This document shows, piece by piece, positions 8,760-18,320 of a stretch of 64,000 bases of DNA. The notes under the pieces are model-generated. The model was given only the letters and a program-made list of their open reading frames with translations. It made no database searches and had not been told where the DNA came from. Positions within the stretch are counted from its first letter, which is position 1; each line of letters begins with the position of its first letter. The DNA lies in assembly GCA_003512955.1 (NCBI GenBank), contig DOTG01000047.1:62001-126000 (forward strand). The letters run 5' to 3'. This DNA is from Marinilabiliales bacterium. GTDB taxonomy: Bacteria; Bacteroidota; Bacteroidia; Bacteroidales; SZUA-534. Made by a program: the position numbers and the translations under genes.

Positions 8760-9878
8760 ATGAGTTGTGTAAATTGTGCGGCGAAAGCCCTTCTAAATAA
8801 ATCAAGCAATACCACTGAAATTGCAGCCGAAGCTTGCGGAAAGCTCGACAGCTATGACTGGTTGAATGACCTTCCTGGTAATCAAAACAATGACTTGGTT
8901 GTTGAAGTCCGGTTTAAGAACACCCGGAAGGATTTTTTTTTGAATGATCAGCAATTGTTTCTCAAACGGGGCGATTATGTGGCGGTGGCTTCCACGCATG
9001 GTCACGATGTGGGGCAGGTAACCTTGACCGGAAAAGTAGCTGTTCTTCAAATGAACCGTAAGAACCTGAAAACAGCTCCGGATAAAACCATCTACCGGAA
9101 AGCTACTTCTGCCGATATTGAAAATTGGAATAAAGCCAAACTTCGTGAAAAACCTGTAATGATCCGTGCCCGTCAACTGGTGGACCAATTAAGGCTGGAA
9201 ATGAAGATCAGCGATGTGGAATTTCAGGCCGATGGCTCTAAAGCTACCTTTTATTACATTGCCGATGGTAGGGTCGATTTTCGGGAATTGATCAAACTTT
9301 ATGCGAAGGAATTCAACATAAAAATTGAAATGAAACAGATCGGTGCCCGTCAGGAAGCGGCTATGGTTGGAGGTATCGGCTCCTGCGGGAACGAGCTTTG
9401 CTGTTCATCGTGGCGTTCAAACCTCGATTCGGTATCGGCCAATGCCGCTAAAATACAGGAGCTTCCGCATAATGTTCAAAAACTCACAGGGCAGTGTGGA
9501 AAACTAAAGTGCTGCCTGATGTATGAGTTGGACTCCTACATGGAAGCACAACAAGATTTTCCGGATGTGCTTTTAGAACTTGAGATGGAAGAAGGGATTG
9601 CTTATCCGAAAAAGAAAGATGTCTTGCAGAAAATTGTATGGTATGGAATGTCGGCCACCGATAACAGCAAACTATTCTCGCTTCCGTTGGCAAGAGTGAA
9701 AGAGATTATCATGATGAACAAAAAAGGGGTAAAAGCTCCTGCGGTTAATATAAAAGAGAGTGACAATAAAGAGGAACCCAAATATGTTTCCTTTGAAAAC
9801 GAATTAAGTGTAACTGAGCGTTTTAAAAAGAAAAATCACAGGAGAAAATACAAACCAAAACAATATCAAAAAGAATAA
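8760..9878 (+). CDS. PSP1-domain protein, RicT/YaaT-like
   Basis: 372 residues. The conserved PSP1 core is clear: VVEVRFKNTRKDFF, then GDYVAV near residue 75, then the Cys-rich stretch GSCGNELCCSSW and LTGQCGKLKCCLMYE around 210-260. In Bacillus the homologue RicT works in a complex affecting RNase Y and phosphorelay; in Bacteroidota the role is not established. This protein also has a CVNC motif at residues 3-6. The tail after ~330 is basic and low complexity. Cytoplasmic; single gene. Confidence 0.85.
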   Translation: MSCVNCAAKALLNKSSNTTEIAAEACGKLDSYDWLNDLPGNQNNDLVVEVRFKNTRKDFFLNDQQLFLKRGDYVAVASTHGHDVGQVTLTGKVAVLQMNRKNLKTAPDKTIYRKATSADIENWNKAKLREKPVMIRARQLVDQLRLEMKISDVEFQADGSKATFYYIADGRVDFRELIKLYAKEFNIKIEMKQIGARQEAAMVGGIGSCGNELCCSSWRSNLDSVSANAAKIQELPHNVQKLTGQCGKLKCCLMYELDSYMEAQQDFPDVLLELEMEEGIAYPKKKDVLQKIVWYGMSATDNSKLFSLPLARVKEIIMMNKKGVKAPAVNIKESDNKEEPKYVSFENELSVTERFKKKNHRRKYKPKQYQKE

Positions 9879-9920
9879 CGAAAGTGGTGGTTTAAAAAGG
9901 AGACTTCTTTTGGAATCCAA

Positions 9921-9961
9921 GTCATCGGATGAATTTTTAATAAAAGTATTCATCCGGTGAC
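9921..9961. terminator. Shared hairpin between convergent genes
   Basis: A 14-bp stem (9921-9934 with 9948-9961, one G-T pair, GTCATCGGATGAAT arm) with a 13-nt loop lies between the stops of the PSP1 gene and the DUF2892 gene. It has no strong T-run on either side, so function as a bidirectional terminator is a guess from position. Confidence 0.4.
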
Positions 9962-9975
9962 CTACCCCTCTTTTG

Positions 9976-10185
9976 TTATTCCTTTTTAGATGGGCATGTG
10001 GTGATTCCAAATAGTGAATAAATTGGACAAATACTTACAACACTGGTTACTACAAAAATTACAGCAATTATTAATAAAATAACGCCCAAGATACCGGTGA
10101 CAATCCCTTGGAAATAGGCCAGTACCATTAGTAAAGCTACCAGAAGCCTTACTATTTTGTCAATGCCTCCCATGTTCTTTTTCAT
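9976..10185 (-). CDS. DUF2892 (YgaP-like) small membrane protein
   Basis: 69 residues from the ATG at 10185 (MKKNMGGIDKIVR), the normal DUF2892 start; an in-frame TTG at 10230 would add 15 atypical residues and was not used. Two hydrophobic segments (~12-28 and ~33-52) and the conserved end CPIYSLFGITTC. The family includes the membrane part of YgaP; the function of stand-alone members is unknown. Confidence 0.8.
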   Translation of the reverse strand: MKKNMGGIDKIVRLLVALLMVLAYFQGIVTGILGVILLIIAVIFVVTSVVSICPIYSLFGITTCPSKKE

Positions 10186-10258
10186 ATCCAATGAATTAGG
10201 TGTCTTTTTAAAACAATTTAATACGCTCAATGTTTGGCAAAATAATGCGGTCTTTGAA

Positions 10259-11419
10259 CTACAATTGACTTTTTAAAATCATTTTAACTTCTACTAAGCT
10301 AATGTCTTGTTGGTTGCCAACCGATTTCATGTTCCGTTGCCCAAACCGGAGGATGATTTTATCAATCGTATCCTCGTGAATAGTGTGTTCATGCAGCTTT
10401 GTGAGCATACCTAAACTTCTGAAGAAGGCTTCTGTTTTATCAATAGCCATTTCACAGGCTTTTTTTGAATCCAATTCACGGATGTTCCATACACGGTAGG
10501 CAAACTGGGATAATTTTTCATGCCTCTTTTCCTTTACCTGGCGCAACAATCCAGGAAGGACAATGGCCAGGGTTACAGCATGATCCAATCCATGGAACGC
10601 TGTCAGTTCGTGGCCGATGGTATGTGTAGCCCAATCGGATTTAACCCCCGCACCAATTATTCCGTTCAACGCCATGGTAGCAGCCCACATCAGGTTTGCT
10701 CGGTTTTCATAAACTGGGGTAGTTTGTTGCATCGCCAGATTTCCCTCTTCAATTAAAGTAATCAACAAACTTTCAGCAAAACGATCCTGAACCGGTGAAT
10801 TTACCGGATAGGTCAGGTACTGTTCCATGACATGAACAAAAGCATCTACAATGCCATTGGCTACCTGATGACGTGGTAAAGAAAAAGTAAACACAGGATC
10901 GAGTATTGAAAATTTTGGCATTACCAAGGGGGATACAAAAGCCAGCTTTTCCTGAGTCTCTTCTTTTGTGATAACAGCTCCTCCGTTCATTTCAGAACCT
11001 GTGGCGGGAAGTGTGAGAACTGCACCCAATGAGACTGCATCTTGAATGAGGACATGTTTGGACAAAATGTCCCATGGATCGCCATGAGCGTATTTTGAGG
11101 CAGCGGCAATAAACTTTGTACCATCAAGCACCGAACCTCCGCCTACGGCCAGCAGGAAATCAATGTCATGCTGTTTTACCAATGCCACGGCTTTCATGCA
11201 GGTTTCGTATCTGGGGTTGGGCTCAATGCCTCCAAATTCAACAACCTGAAATGGTTTAAGTTGCTGAATTACTTGCTCGTAAACGCCATTTTTCTTTATA
11301 CTCCCTCCTCCATAAGTCATCAATACCTTGGCATTTGCGGGAATCAGGGTGCTTAACTCGCTAGTCTTTCCTTTTCCAAAAAGGATCTTTACCGGATTGT
11401 AAAAATTGAAATTTTCCAT
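10259..11419 (-). CDS. yqhD: NADPH-dependent iron-containing alcohol dehydrogenase / aldehyde reductase
   Basis: 386 residues, collinear with E. coli YqhD (387). Reduces a broad range of aldehydes with NADPH, protecting against lipid-peroxidation aldehydes (family knowledge). Seen: FYNPVKILFGKG at the start, the nucleotide-binding GGGSVLDGTKFIAAA, LPATGSEMNGGAVI, and metal ligands in DAFVHVMEQY and GHELTAFHGLDHA. Cytoplasmic, no signal. The upstream spacer holds a heptad repeat array rather than a clear promoter box. Confidence 0.92.
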   Translation of the reverse strand: MENFNFYNPVKILFGKGKTSELSTLIPANAKVLMTYGGGSIKKNGVYEQVIQQLKPFQVVEFGGIEPNPRYETCMKAVALVKQHDIDFLLAVGGGSVLDGTKFIAAASKYAHGDPWDILSKHVLIQDAVSLGAVLTLPATGSEMNGGAVITKEETQEKLAFVSPLVMPKFSILDPVFTFSLPRHQVANGIVDAFVHVMEQYLTYPVNSPVQDRFAESLLITLIEEGNLAMQQTTPVYENRANLMWAATMALNGIIGAGVKSDWATHTIGHELTAFHGLDHAVTLAIVLPGLLRQVKEKRHEKLSQFAYRVWNIRELDSKKACEMAIDKTEAFFRSLGMLTKLHEHTIHEDTIDKIILRFGQRNMKSVGNQQDISLVEVKMILKSQL

Positions 11420-11885
11420 AGTTCAATATTTTTTGATTTATATTTCAATGTAATTTAGTTAGCAGAAAAGAATATTTTAGTATTAAGTAGTCAGTATCAA
11501 GATATGAGATTGAGAGATACGAGACAAAGGATAACGTGCAAATTTGATGATGAGTCAATTTGCTCATTTCCAATATTCCAATTCTCCATTTTTTCACCAA
11601 TTTAATTCTTTAACCTTTTAACTATTACCTGTTCTGCGGCTCTTTGCATATTCTCTGGGTTTGCAGTTAATTTTATTTTACACATATCTGCAACAACAAG
11701 TTCACTCAAAAACCTGAATATAAAATTTAGATACTTATTCTTGTCACCTTAGTTCTAAGGTCTATCCTCAAAATTACAAAAAGCTTTTGAAATTTGACGG
11801 ATGGTAAACAATTGGTTATTTAAGATGTTTAAGTCCTAATTAAAAACAGAAAGTATAATATTTAGCAATTAAAAGGTAGGAGCCG
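11420..11885. other. Spacer with repeats and an operator-like inverted repeat
   Basis: 466 bp between divergent genes, no ORF supported. It contains the period-7 array at 11479-11527 and the near-palindrome ACCTTAGTTCTAAGGT at 11746-11761 (7-bp arms, 2-nt centre), which could be a protein-binding site; nothing links it to a regulator. Confidence 0.4.
11479..11527. repeat. Degenerate 7-bp tandem repeat array (7 units)
   Basis: Seven consecutive heptamers related to AGTATTA / AGATATG / GAGATAC keep an exact 7-nt period without indels. Non-coding, upstream of yqhD. Confidence 0.55.
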
Positions 11886-12227
11886 ATGAACCGGAAAGAT
11901 TTCTTGCGCAGACTGGGATTAGGGGCAGGCATGGCTATAATTGTTCCAATTAGCGGTGCTTTTGCAAGCCACTTAACCGATCAGGCATTGGATGAAGAAA
12001 AAAAGCAATTCCTTAGCGGGTACCAAGAATGGTTGAGGCATTTTCACCAATTTGTTGAAAAAAGAAACGAAAATCCTTTGGATGCTATAAATAACCAGAA
12101 ACTTATGGAATTATCTTCAGAGGCTGAAAAACGGAAACCTTTGCTTGAAAAGTTCATGAAAGACGAACGGTTTGCCCAGTATTTTGATGAAATTACCCAG
12201 GAGATCACTCATGCAATACGGCAATGA
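11886..12227 (+). CDS. Small exported protein with Tat-like signal, unknown function
   Basis: 113 residues, not recognised. The N-terminus NRKDFLRRLGLGAG followed by a hydrophobic stretch to FASHL resembles a twin-arginine signal (RKxFLR variant). The mature part is helical and highly charged (many Glu/Lys, EEKKQFLSGYQEWLR, then EAEKRKPLLEKFMKDE) without catalytic motifs or Cys. A purine-rich AAAGGTAGGAG precedes the ATG. Export is inferred from the signal only. Confidence 0.65.
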   Translation: MNRKDFLRRLGLGAGMAIIVPISGAFASHLTDQALDEEKKQFLSGYQEWLRHFHQFVEKRNENPLDAINNQKLMELSSEAEKRKPLLEKFMKDERFAQYFDEITQEITHAIRQ

Positions 12228-12305
12228 TACGAGAGTCAAGACATTATTTGAGATAAAAAAAGCTTGTGTAGTTGTGCCTAAAAAGCGGGCAAAAACAGTA
12301 TTTCA

Positions 12306-13067
12306 TTAAAACACGATCTTCCCCCGAAAGGCAATGGTTTGGCTGGAAAGGTTGTTCCCCTCAAAATGGAACTCATTGGGTGCAGCCTCAAATCGCATCA
12401 ACTGGATGGTTTCTCCCGGCATAGTTTCTTTCATAAAATTGATGGATAGTTTCTTCGGATAGTTTTTCTCATGAAAATTGAGGCTAAACGTGTCCATCAT
12501 CCAATCCACATATCGGGAAGAAGTCACATGTTTATTCAAATCGATATCAAAGAAACCGGATTTCACGGTAAATGGTTCTCCCTCTTTTACCGGGAACAGT
12601 TTTTCGGGAGACGAAGTCAAGGCATGTTTATCCTTTAAGGCTTCAAAAAACTGGGCATCCAGCCCTTCAATGGTTTTGGGCCGTTTGTTTTCTAAATCAA
12701 TAGCCAGCCAGCCCGATGTGGCGACAGCTACTAGTTTGTTTTCTGATTTAAGCATTTTAAAATCGCGTAAATACAGTATTTTTTCCAGGTCTTTGGGCCA
12801 GGTCTCAACAGCCCCTGACTGATACCAATATAAAGGCTCGTAAATATCCACTGTCAACCGGCTGAGCACCCAAAATAGCCTTTGTTGACGAAGGCCTCCA
12901 AAACCAAAGCCTAGGCTGTCGGCAGAATTGATGGCTGATTGAATCAACAAATTGGCCAAAGCGCCTAACCTCAGACGGCCAAACATATCGGTTTCGGCAG
13001 AGGTTACTTTGTAAGGCAAAAACAGGGTCAAATCTTTTTCCGATAATTGTATTGCAGTAGGTTTCAT
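12306..13067 (-). CDS. Acyl-ACP thioesterase (FatA/FatB-like)
   Basis: 253 residues with two hot-dog domains. Releases fatty acids from acyl-ACP in the cytoplasm. Seen: TSAETDMFGRLRLGAL in hot-dog 1, followed by FWVLSRLTVDIYEPLYW and VETWPKD; hot-dog 2 has FDIDLNKHVTSSRYVDWMMD, with the Asn-x-His pair used in catalysis in this family. Preceded by its own -7 box; divergent from the metal island. Confidence 0.88.
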   Translation of the reverse strand: MKPTAIQLSEKDLTLFLPYKVTSAETDMFGRLRLGALANLLIQSAINSADSLGFGFGGLRQQRLFWVLSRLTVDIYEPLYWYQSGAVETWPKDLEKILYLRDFKMLKSENKLVAVATSGWLAIDLENKRPKTIEGLDAQFFEALKDKHALTSSPEKLFPVKEGEPFTVKSGFFDIDLNKHVTSSRYVDWMMDTFSLNFHEKNYPKKLSINFMKETMPGETIQLMRFEAAPNEFHFEGNNLSSQTIAFRGKIVF

Positions 13068-13094
13068 TGCAGAAAGCAGGTTTTATATTCAATA

Positions 13095-13102
13095 CAAATG
13101 TA
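13095..13102 (-). promoter_or_regulatory. -7 promoter box TACATTTG (minus strand)
   Basis: Matches TAnnTTTG on the minus strand, 28 nt upstream of the thioesterase ATG. Confidence 0.5.
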
Positions 13103-13196
13103 AAACTGTTGGGATTTATTCGGAAAATTACATGGAAAAAATCAAACTATTATAAAAGTCATTATTTATAGGTAGCTGATTTTTCAAAAGGTTTTT

Positions 13197-13204
13197 TATT
13201 TTTG
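13197..13204 (+). promoter_or_regulatory. -7 promoter box TATTTTTG of the first metal-efflux operon
   Basis: Matches TAnnTTTG, 19 nt before the ATG at 13224; with the minus-strand box at 13095 it forms a divergent promoter pair. No -33 element was seen, which may mean an activator is needed. Confidence 0.5.
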
Positions 13205-13223
13205 CACCAAACAAATACAGATC

Positions 13224-13607
13224 ATGGGGCGGAATATTCGAATCCTTTTTCTCTGGTTGGCAGGAATTTTAATGATGGGGCACGGCCTTATCCCTCACCA
13301 CCACCATGATTTGGAGCACAATTCCTGCGCAAAAGAAAATAACTTGCGGCATGTTAGTGTCTTGTTCCATTCCCAGATTTTTGAGACCTGTTGCGGTCAT
13401 TCCAATCATGAACCGGATTCGGTTTGCCACTTGGTTCAAAAGACACTGGTCAAAAACCCGGTAGCTTTTGATTTGGCTGTTTTGCCAGCAGAACAAATTA
13501 TTCACATTCCACAGCTTTTAGGATTGGTGGAGCATCGGCAAGTTGCTCCCAAAATCCATCATGGATATTTTAACGACACACCATCCCGGGCTCCTCCCGT
13601 TGTTTAA
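13224..13607 (+). CDS. His/Cys-rich exported small protein at head of metal-efflux operon
   Basis: 127 residues, no catalytic family recognised. Hydrophobic N-terminal segment (IRILFLWLAGILMMGHGLI) acting as signal or anchor, directly followed by PHHHHDLEHNSC and later FETCCGHSNHEPDSVCH, so ten or more His/Cys residues could bind metal. The C-terminal third is not metal-rich. Its place as first gene before an RND adaptor suggests a periplasmic metal-binding or sensing role; this is inference. Confidence 0.65.
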   Translation: MGRNIRILFLWLAGILMMGHGLIPHHHHDLEHNSCAKENNLRHVSVLFHSQIFETCCGHSNHEPDSVCHLVQKTLVKNPVAFDLAVLPAEQIIHIPQLLGLVEHRQVAPKIHHGYFNDTPSRAPPVV

Positions 13608-13704
13608 ATTTTAGATTTTACTCTGAATGCAAGAGGAATTTACTTACCTCATGTAATTGAGCATCAGGAAATAACTAATTTTTAAAATTTGAACATTATT
13701 CTCA

Positions 13705-15207
13705 ATGAACTATAAAATATTTCATGTTGTCATGCTTGCCATTGTTTTGGTAAGCTGCAGCCACCATCATGAAACGGAAATTCATGAAGGACACGAAGCA
13801 GTAAAGATTCAATTTGCTGCTTATAGCAACGAATTTGAACTGTTTGCCGAAGCTGACCCTTTTGTAGCTGGTCAACCGTCAAACATTTTGTCGCATTTTT
13901 CCCATTTGCCCTCTTTCAAGGCATTGGAAAAAGGGAGCATGACCATCCGCATGGCCGTCAATGGCAAAGAGACTACGCAAACCCTCGATAAACCCACCCG
14001 AAAAGGAATATTCAGTTTTAATTTAACACCTGAGACCTCCGGAAAAGGTCAAATAATTTTTGATATACTTACAGATACAGGAACTTTTCAGGTAATTGTT
14101 CCCGAAATCACTGTCTTTGGAGGGGAAGAAGAAGCGCGTCATGCAGAGGAATCTGCGGTTTTATCGAAAACCAACACCACTGTTTTTACCAAAGAGCAAT
14201 CGTGGAAAATCGACTTTGCCACCGGCCTCCCATCAAAAGAGCCTTTTGGGCAGGTGATTAAAACAACCGCGCAAATTCTTCCCGCACCAGGCGAGGAGAT
14301 GATTTTGACTGCCAAAACAAATGGAATTGTCCTGCTCACAACAAATTATGTTTTAGAAGGGGACTCAGTTTCGAAGGGACAGCTGTTATTTTCAATTTCA
14401 GGAAACGGTTTAGCTGAGGATGATGCTTCCGTAAGATTTACTGAAACCAAAAATAATTTTGAAAAAGCAGTATCGGATTATGAACGGATGAAGGAACTTT
14501 CCAAAGAAAAAATTGTTTCGGGAAAAGAACTGCTTGAGGCTAAAAATAAGTATGACAATTCCAAAGCCATCTTCGACAACCTGAATGAAAACTTTAGTCT
14601 TAAAGGACAAAATGTTACAAGCCCCATGACTGGAATTGTAAAACAGCTTTTTGTCCAATCCGGAACCTATGTGGAAGCCGGACAATCTTTACTAACCATC
14701 ACTCAAAACAAAACGTTGGTGTTGCATGCCGAGGTGTCCCAAAAATATATTCCCATTTTGGGTTCCATTCACTCCGCAAACATCCGGACATTGCCTAATA
14801 ATCAAATCTACACGTTAGAACAATTGCATGGAAAGGTTTTATCGTACGGCAAAATCACCAATTCCGATAATTACTTAATCCCTGTCAATTTGCAGATTGA
14901 CAATTTAGGAGGTTTTGTCGCAGGCGGGTTTGTTGAAATCTATCTTAAAACACTTACGCAAAGTCAGGCATTGACCGTTTTAACCACGGCTTTGCTCGAA
15001 GACCAAGGCAATTTCTTTGTATTTGTGCAAGTTACTCCAGAACTTTTCGAAAAAAGGGAGGTAAAAATTGGAGCCACCAATGGTGTTAAAACCGAAATCT
15101 TGAATGGAATTTCCGCTTATGAACGGATTGTGACCAAAGGTGCCATCCTTGTAAAACTGGCGCAAGCCACAGGTTCGTTAGATGCTCATTCAGGCCATGT
15201 CCACTAA
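13705..15207 (+). CDS. RND efflux periplasmic adaptor, CusB/CzcB-type lipoprotein
   Basis: 500 residues; membrane fusion protein linking the RND pump at 15219 to the TolC-type channel at 18678. Lipobox LAIVLVSC with lipidated C18, directly followed by SHHHETEIHEGHE, a His-rich metal-binding stretch. Residues ~30-150 form an extra N-terminal beta domain; ~180-420 hold the barrel-sandwich halves (LTAKTNGIVLLTTNYVLEGD and VTSPMTGIVKQLFVQSGTYV) separated by a helical hairpin with SKEKIVSGKELLEAKNKYD. The C-terminus is again His-rich (LDAHSGHVH). First of a four-gene efflux operon. Confidence 0.9.
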   Translation: MNYKIFHVVMLAIVLVSCSHHHETEIHEGHEAVKIQFAAYSNEFELFAEADPFVAGQPSNILSHFSHLPSFKALEKGSMTIRMAVNGKETTQTLDKPTRKGIFSFNLTPETSGKGQIIFDILTDTGTFQVIVPEITVFGGEEEARHAEESAVLSKTNTTVFTKEQSWKIDFATGLPSKEPFGQVIKTTAQILPAPGEEMILTAKTNGIVLLTTNYVLEGDSVSKGQLLFSISGNGLAEDDASVRFTETKNNFEKAVSDYERMKELSKEKIVSGKELLEAKNKYDNSKAIFDNLNENFSLKGQNVTSPMTGIVKQLFVQSGTYVEAGQSLLTITQNKTLVLHAEVSQKYIPILGSIHSANIRTLPNNQIYTLEQLHGKVLSYGKITNSDNYLIPVNLQIDNLGGFVAGGFVEIYLKTLTQSQALTVLTTALLEDQGNFFVFVQVTPELFEKREVKIGATNGVKTEILNGISAYERIVTKGAILVKLAQATGSLDAHSGHVH

Positions 15208-15218
15208 ACCGATGTACG

Positions 15219-18200
15219 ATGCTTAATACAATTATAAAGTTCTCACTGAACAACAAATACTTTATTTTGACTTGTTCATTGGCACTGGTGGTTTTCGGGA
15301 TGAGAACCGCGAGCAACATGGATGTAGATGTTTTTCCCGATTTAACCGCCCCAACAGTGGTTGTAATGACCGATGCTCATGGAATGGCGTCGGAAGAGGT
15401 AGAACGTTTGGTCACATTTCCTATTGAAACTGCGGTAAATGGAGCCACCGATGTCCGCAGGGTACGTTCGGCTTCCTCGCAAGGGTATTCTTTTGTATGG
15501 GTGGAATTTGACTGGGGAACCGATGTTTTTAAAGCCCGACAAATCGTAAGCGAGAAACTTATTCACGTTGCATCACAGATGCCTTTGGGAGTTGGGCAAC
15601 CGGTTTTGGCTCCCCAATCGAGCGTGATGGGCGAAATATTTTTTATTGGAATGCAGTCCGACAGCACCAGTATGATGGATTTGCGCACGATTGCTGAATG
15701 GAATGTAAAACCTTTGATTTTGGCTACGGGGGGTGTCTCGCAAGTAACCATCATCGGGGGCGACTACAAACAGTATCATGTTTTGGCCAACCCGCAGAAA
15801 ATGAAAACCTATAATGTTTCCATGGCGGAACTTGCAGAGGTGTGTTCCGGAATGAGCCAGAATTCAACAGGCGGTGTGGTACGCCAATACGGAAACGAGT
15901 ATGTGGTACGTGGGATAGCCCGAACATCTGATATTGAAGCTTTGGGCCATTCGTATATAAAATCGAAACAAGGGAAACCCATAACAATTGCCGATGTGGC
16001 GGAAGTAAAAATTGGAAGTGCCCAAAAAATGGGATATGCCTCGGGAAATGCACAACCGGCCGTAATCATTTCTGTCTCGAAACAACCTAATGCTAACACG
16101 TTGGAAGTTACCAAACGGATTGAGGAAAATCTGGCACTTTTAAAAAACACCCTGCCTGTTGATGTAACATTGGATACGAAAATCTTCCGTCAGGCTGATT
16201 TTATTGAAACATCGGTTAACAATGTGCAGCGGGCGTTAATGGAAGGAGGTATTTTCGTCATCATCATCTTATTTGTTTTTCTGGGAAGTTTCCGGACCAC
16301 CATCATATCCCTTCTGGCTATTCCATTGTCGCTACTTGGAGCAATCCTGGTCATGAAAATGATGGGAATAACCATTAACACGATGAGTTTAGGTGGTATG
16401 GCCATTGCCATTGGTTCGTTGGTGGACGATGCCATTATTGATGTAGAGAATGTATATAAACGACTCCGGCAGAACCGCTTTAAACCTATGAAACAGAGGG
16501 AATCATCATTCATTGTGGTGTTCGAGGCTTCCAAAGAGATACGGGCTTCCATTTTGAATGCCACCCTCATTATTATGGTTGCTTTTTTGCCGTTATTCTT
16601 TCTGTCTGGGATGGAAGGCCGGATGTTGCAACCCCTGGGAATTTCGTTTGTAGTTTCTTTATTTGTATCGCTCCTGGTAGCGATGACTTTGACTCCTTTG
16701 CTCACCAAACTGCTGCTCACTAATGACAGTTACTTAGCTAAAAACGAAAAAGAAAAATGGCTGGTACGCAAATTAACCTTCTACTACGAGCAATCCCTTT
16801 CATGGTCATTGAAGCGAAAAAAAACGATCCTTTTCTCCACCATTGGGTTGTTCCTGATTTCTTTGGCAACCTTTTCATTCTTGGGGCGGAGCTTTTTACC
16901 GGAATTTAATGAAGGGGCGCTCACTTTATCGGTTATTACAAAACCCGGGGCATCGCTGGAGGTAAGCAATCAACTGGGCAACTTGGTTGAAAAGGAACTA
17001 TTGGCTATCCCTGAAATTGAAAGCACTGCGCGCAGGACAGGCCGGGGCGAACTCGATGAACATTCCCAAACAACCAACAGTGCCGAAATAGATGTGAATT
17101 TCAGGTTGAAAGATCGCGGTCAGGAAGCGTTTATGGCCGATGTCCGCAAGACATTGACAGGTATTCCCGGAATTGCATTCACCGTGGGTCAACCTCTCGG
17201 GCACCGGATTGACCACATGCTATCGGGCACCCGGGCCAATATTGCCATAAAACTGTTTGGCAGCGATTTGAATAAGATGTTTGCCATCGGTAATGAAATA
17301 AAAAGTTCCATTATCAATACTGAAGGGTTGGTGGATGTAAATGTGGATCAACAGGTGGAAATACCACAAATTCAGATACGTGTCAACCGGGAAATGCTGG
17401 CTCAATACGGAATCACCATTGAACAGTTTAATGAATTTGTGGACATTGCGTTTGGGGGCGAAAAGCTCACCGATATTTATGAGGGACAACGGAGTTTTGA
17501 TTTGGTGCTACGCTTAACCGATGATTACACTCAAACCATGGAAGGCGTCCGTTCGGCACTTATAGACACTGATGATGGAAAGAAAGTACCTTTAGAGCAG
17601 GTAGCCGATATTGTTTCCGTTTCTGGCCCGAGTTCAATTAGCAGAGAAAATGTGCAACGTAAAATTGTTATTTCGGCAAACGTGGCCGGACGTGATTTAC
17701 ACAGTGTGGTTCAGGACATCCAGCAAAAAATCGGTGCAGAGATCAAATTGCCCGAAGGATACCGGGTGGAGTATGGAGGCCAGTTTGAAAGCGAGGCAAA
17801 AGCTTCCCGTACTTTATTGTTGACTTCGATGCTGGCCATCTTAATCATTTTCATGCTTTTGTTTCAGGAATTTAGAAATTTTAAGCTGGCAGGGATTATT
17901 CTGCTCAATCTGCCTTTGGCACTCATTGGCGGGGTGTTTGCTATTTGGGTTACTTCTGGAATTTTAAGTATCCCGGCTATCATTGGTTTTATTACCCTTT
18001 TCGGGATAGCCACCCGTAACGGGATTCTTTTGATTTCGAACTACCAAAAAATGCAGCGACAAGGCTATTCCCTGATTGAAACGGTTACCAAAGGTTCATC
18101 GGACCGGTTAAACGCTATATTAATGACAGCACTGACGGCTGCCCTGGCCCTGATTCCTTTGGCAATAAATGGCGATTTGCCCGGCAATGAAATACAAAGC

Positions 18201-18320
18201 CCCATGGCCAAAGTAATTTTAGGGGGCTTGCTTACCTCAACCTTGCTCAATGTGTACATTGTGCCCATTGTTTACAGCATTTTGAATAATCGTGGAATTA
18301 TAAAATCAGAAACAGAATGA
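15219..18320 (+). CDS. HME-type RND heavy-metal efflux permease
   Basis: 1033 residues, full-length for CusA/CzcA pumps; proton-driven inner-membrane transporter moving metal ions from cytoplasm or periplasm out through the tripartite complex. Twelve TM segments in two sets and two large periplasmic loops are apparent. The TM4 region reads MAIAIGSLVDDAIIDVEN, closer to the Cu/Ag (CusA) form IAIG..VD than to the DFG..VD form of CzcA, so monovalent copper/silver is the more likely substrate, not proven. FGIATRNGILLISNY marks the second TM block. It starts 11 nt after the adaptor and overlaps the next gene by 4 bp. Confidence 0.92.
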   Translation: MLNTIIKFSLNNKYFILTCSLALVVFGMRTASNMDVDVFPDLTAPTVVVMTDAHGMASEEVERLVTFPIETAVNGATDVRRVRSASSQGYSFVWVEFDWGTDVFKARQIVSEKLIHVASQMPLGVGQPVLAPQSSVMGEIFFIGMQSDSTSMMDLRTIAEWNVKPLILATGGVSQVTIIGGDYKQYHVLANPQKMKTYNVSMAELAEVCSGMSQNSTGGVVRQYGNEYVVRGIARTSDIEALGHSYIKSKQGKPITIADVAEVKIGSAQKMGYASGNAQPAVIISVSKQPNANTLEVTKRIEENLALLKNTLPVDVTLDTKIFRQADFIETSVNNVQRALMEGGIFVIIILFVFLGSFRTTIISLLAIPLSLLGAILVMKMMGITINTMSLGGMAIAIGSLVDDAIIDVENVYKRLRQNRFKPMKQRESSFIVVFEASKEIRASILNATLIIMVAFLPLFFLSGMEGRMLQPLGISFVVSLFVSLLVAMTLTPLLTKLLLTNDSYLAKNEKEKWLVRKLTFYYEQSLSWSLKRKKTILFSTIGLFLISLATFSFLGRSFLPEFNEGALTLSVITKPGASLEVSNQLGNLVEKELLAIPEIESTARRTGRGELDEHSQTTNSAEIDVNFRLKDRGQEAFMADVRKTLTGIPGIAFTVGQPLGHRIDHMLSGTRANIAIKLFGSDLNKMFAIGNEIKSSIINTEGLVDVNVDQQVEIPQIQIRVNREMLAQYGITIEQFNEFVDIAFGGEKLTDIYEGQRSFDLVLRLTDDYTQTMEGVRSALIDTDDGKKVPLEQVADIVSVSGPSSISRENVQRKIVISANVAGRDLHSVVQDIQQKIGAEIKLPEGYRVEYGGQFESEAKASRTLLLTSMLAILIIFMLLFQEFRNFKLAGIILLNLPLALIGGVFAIWVTSGILSIPAIIGFITLFGIATRNGILLISNYQKMQRQGYSLIETVTKGSSDRLNAILMTALTAALALIPLAINGDLPGNEIQSPMAKVILGGLLTSTLLNVYIVPIVYSILNNRGIIKSETE

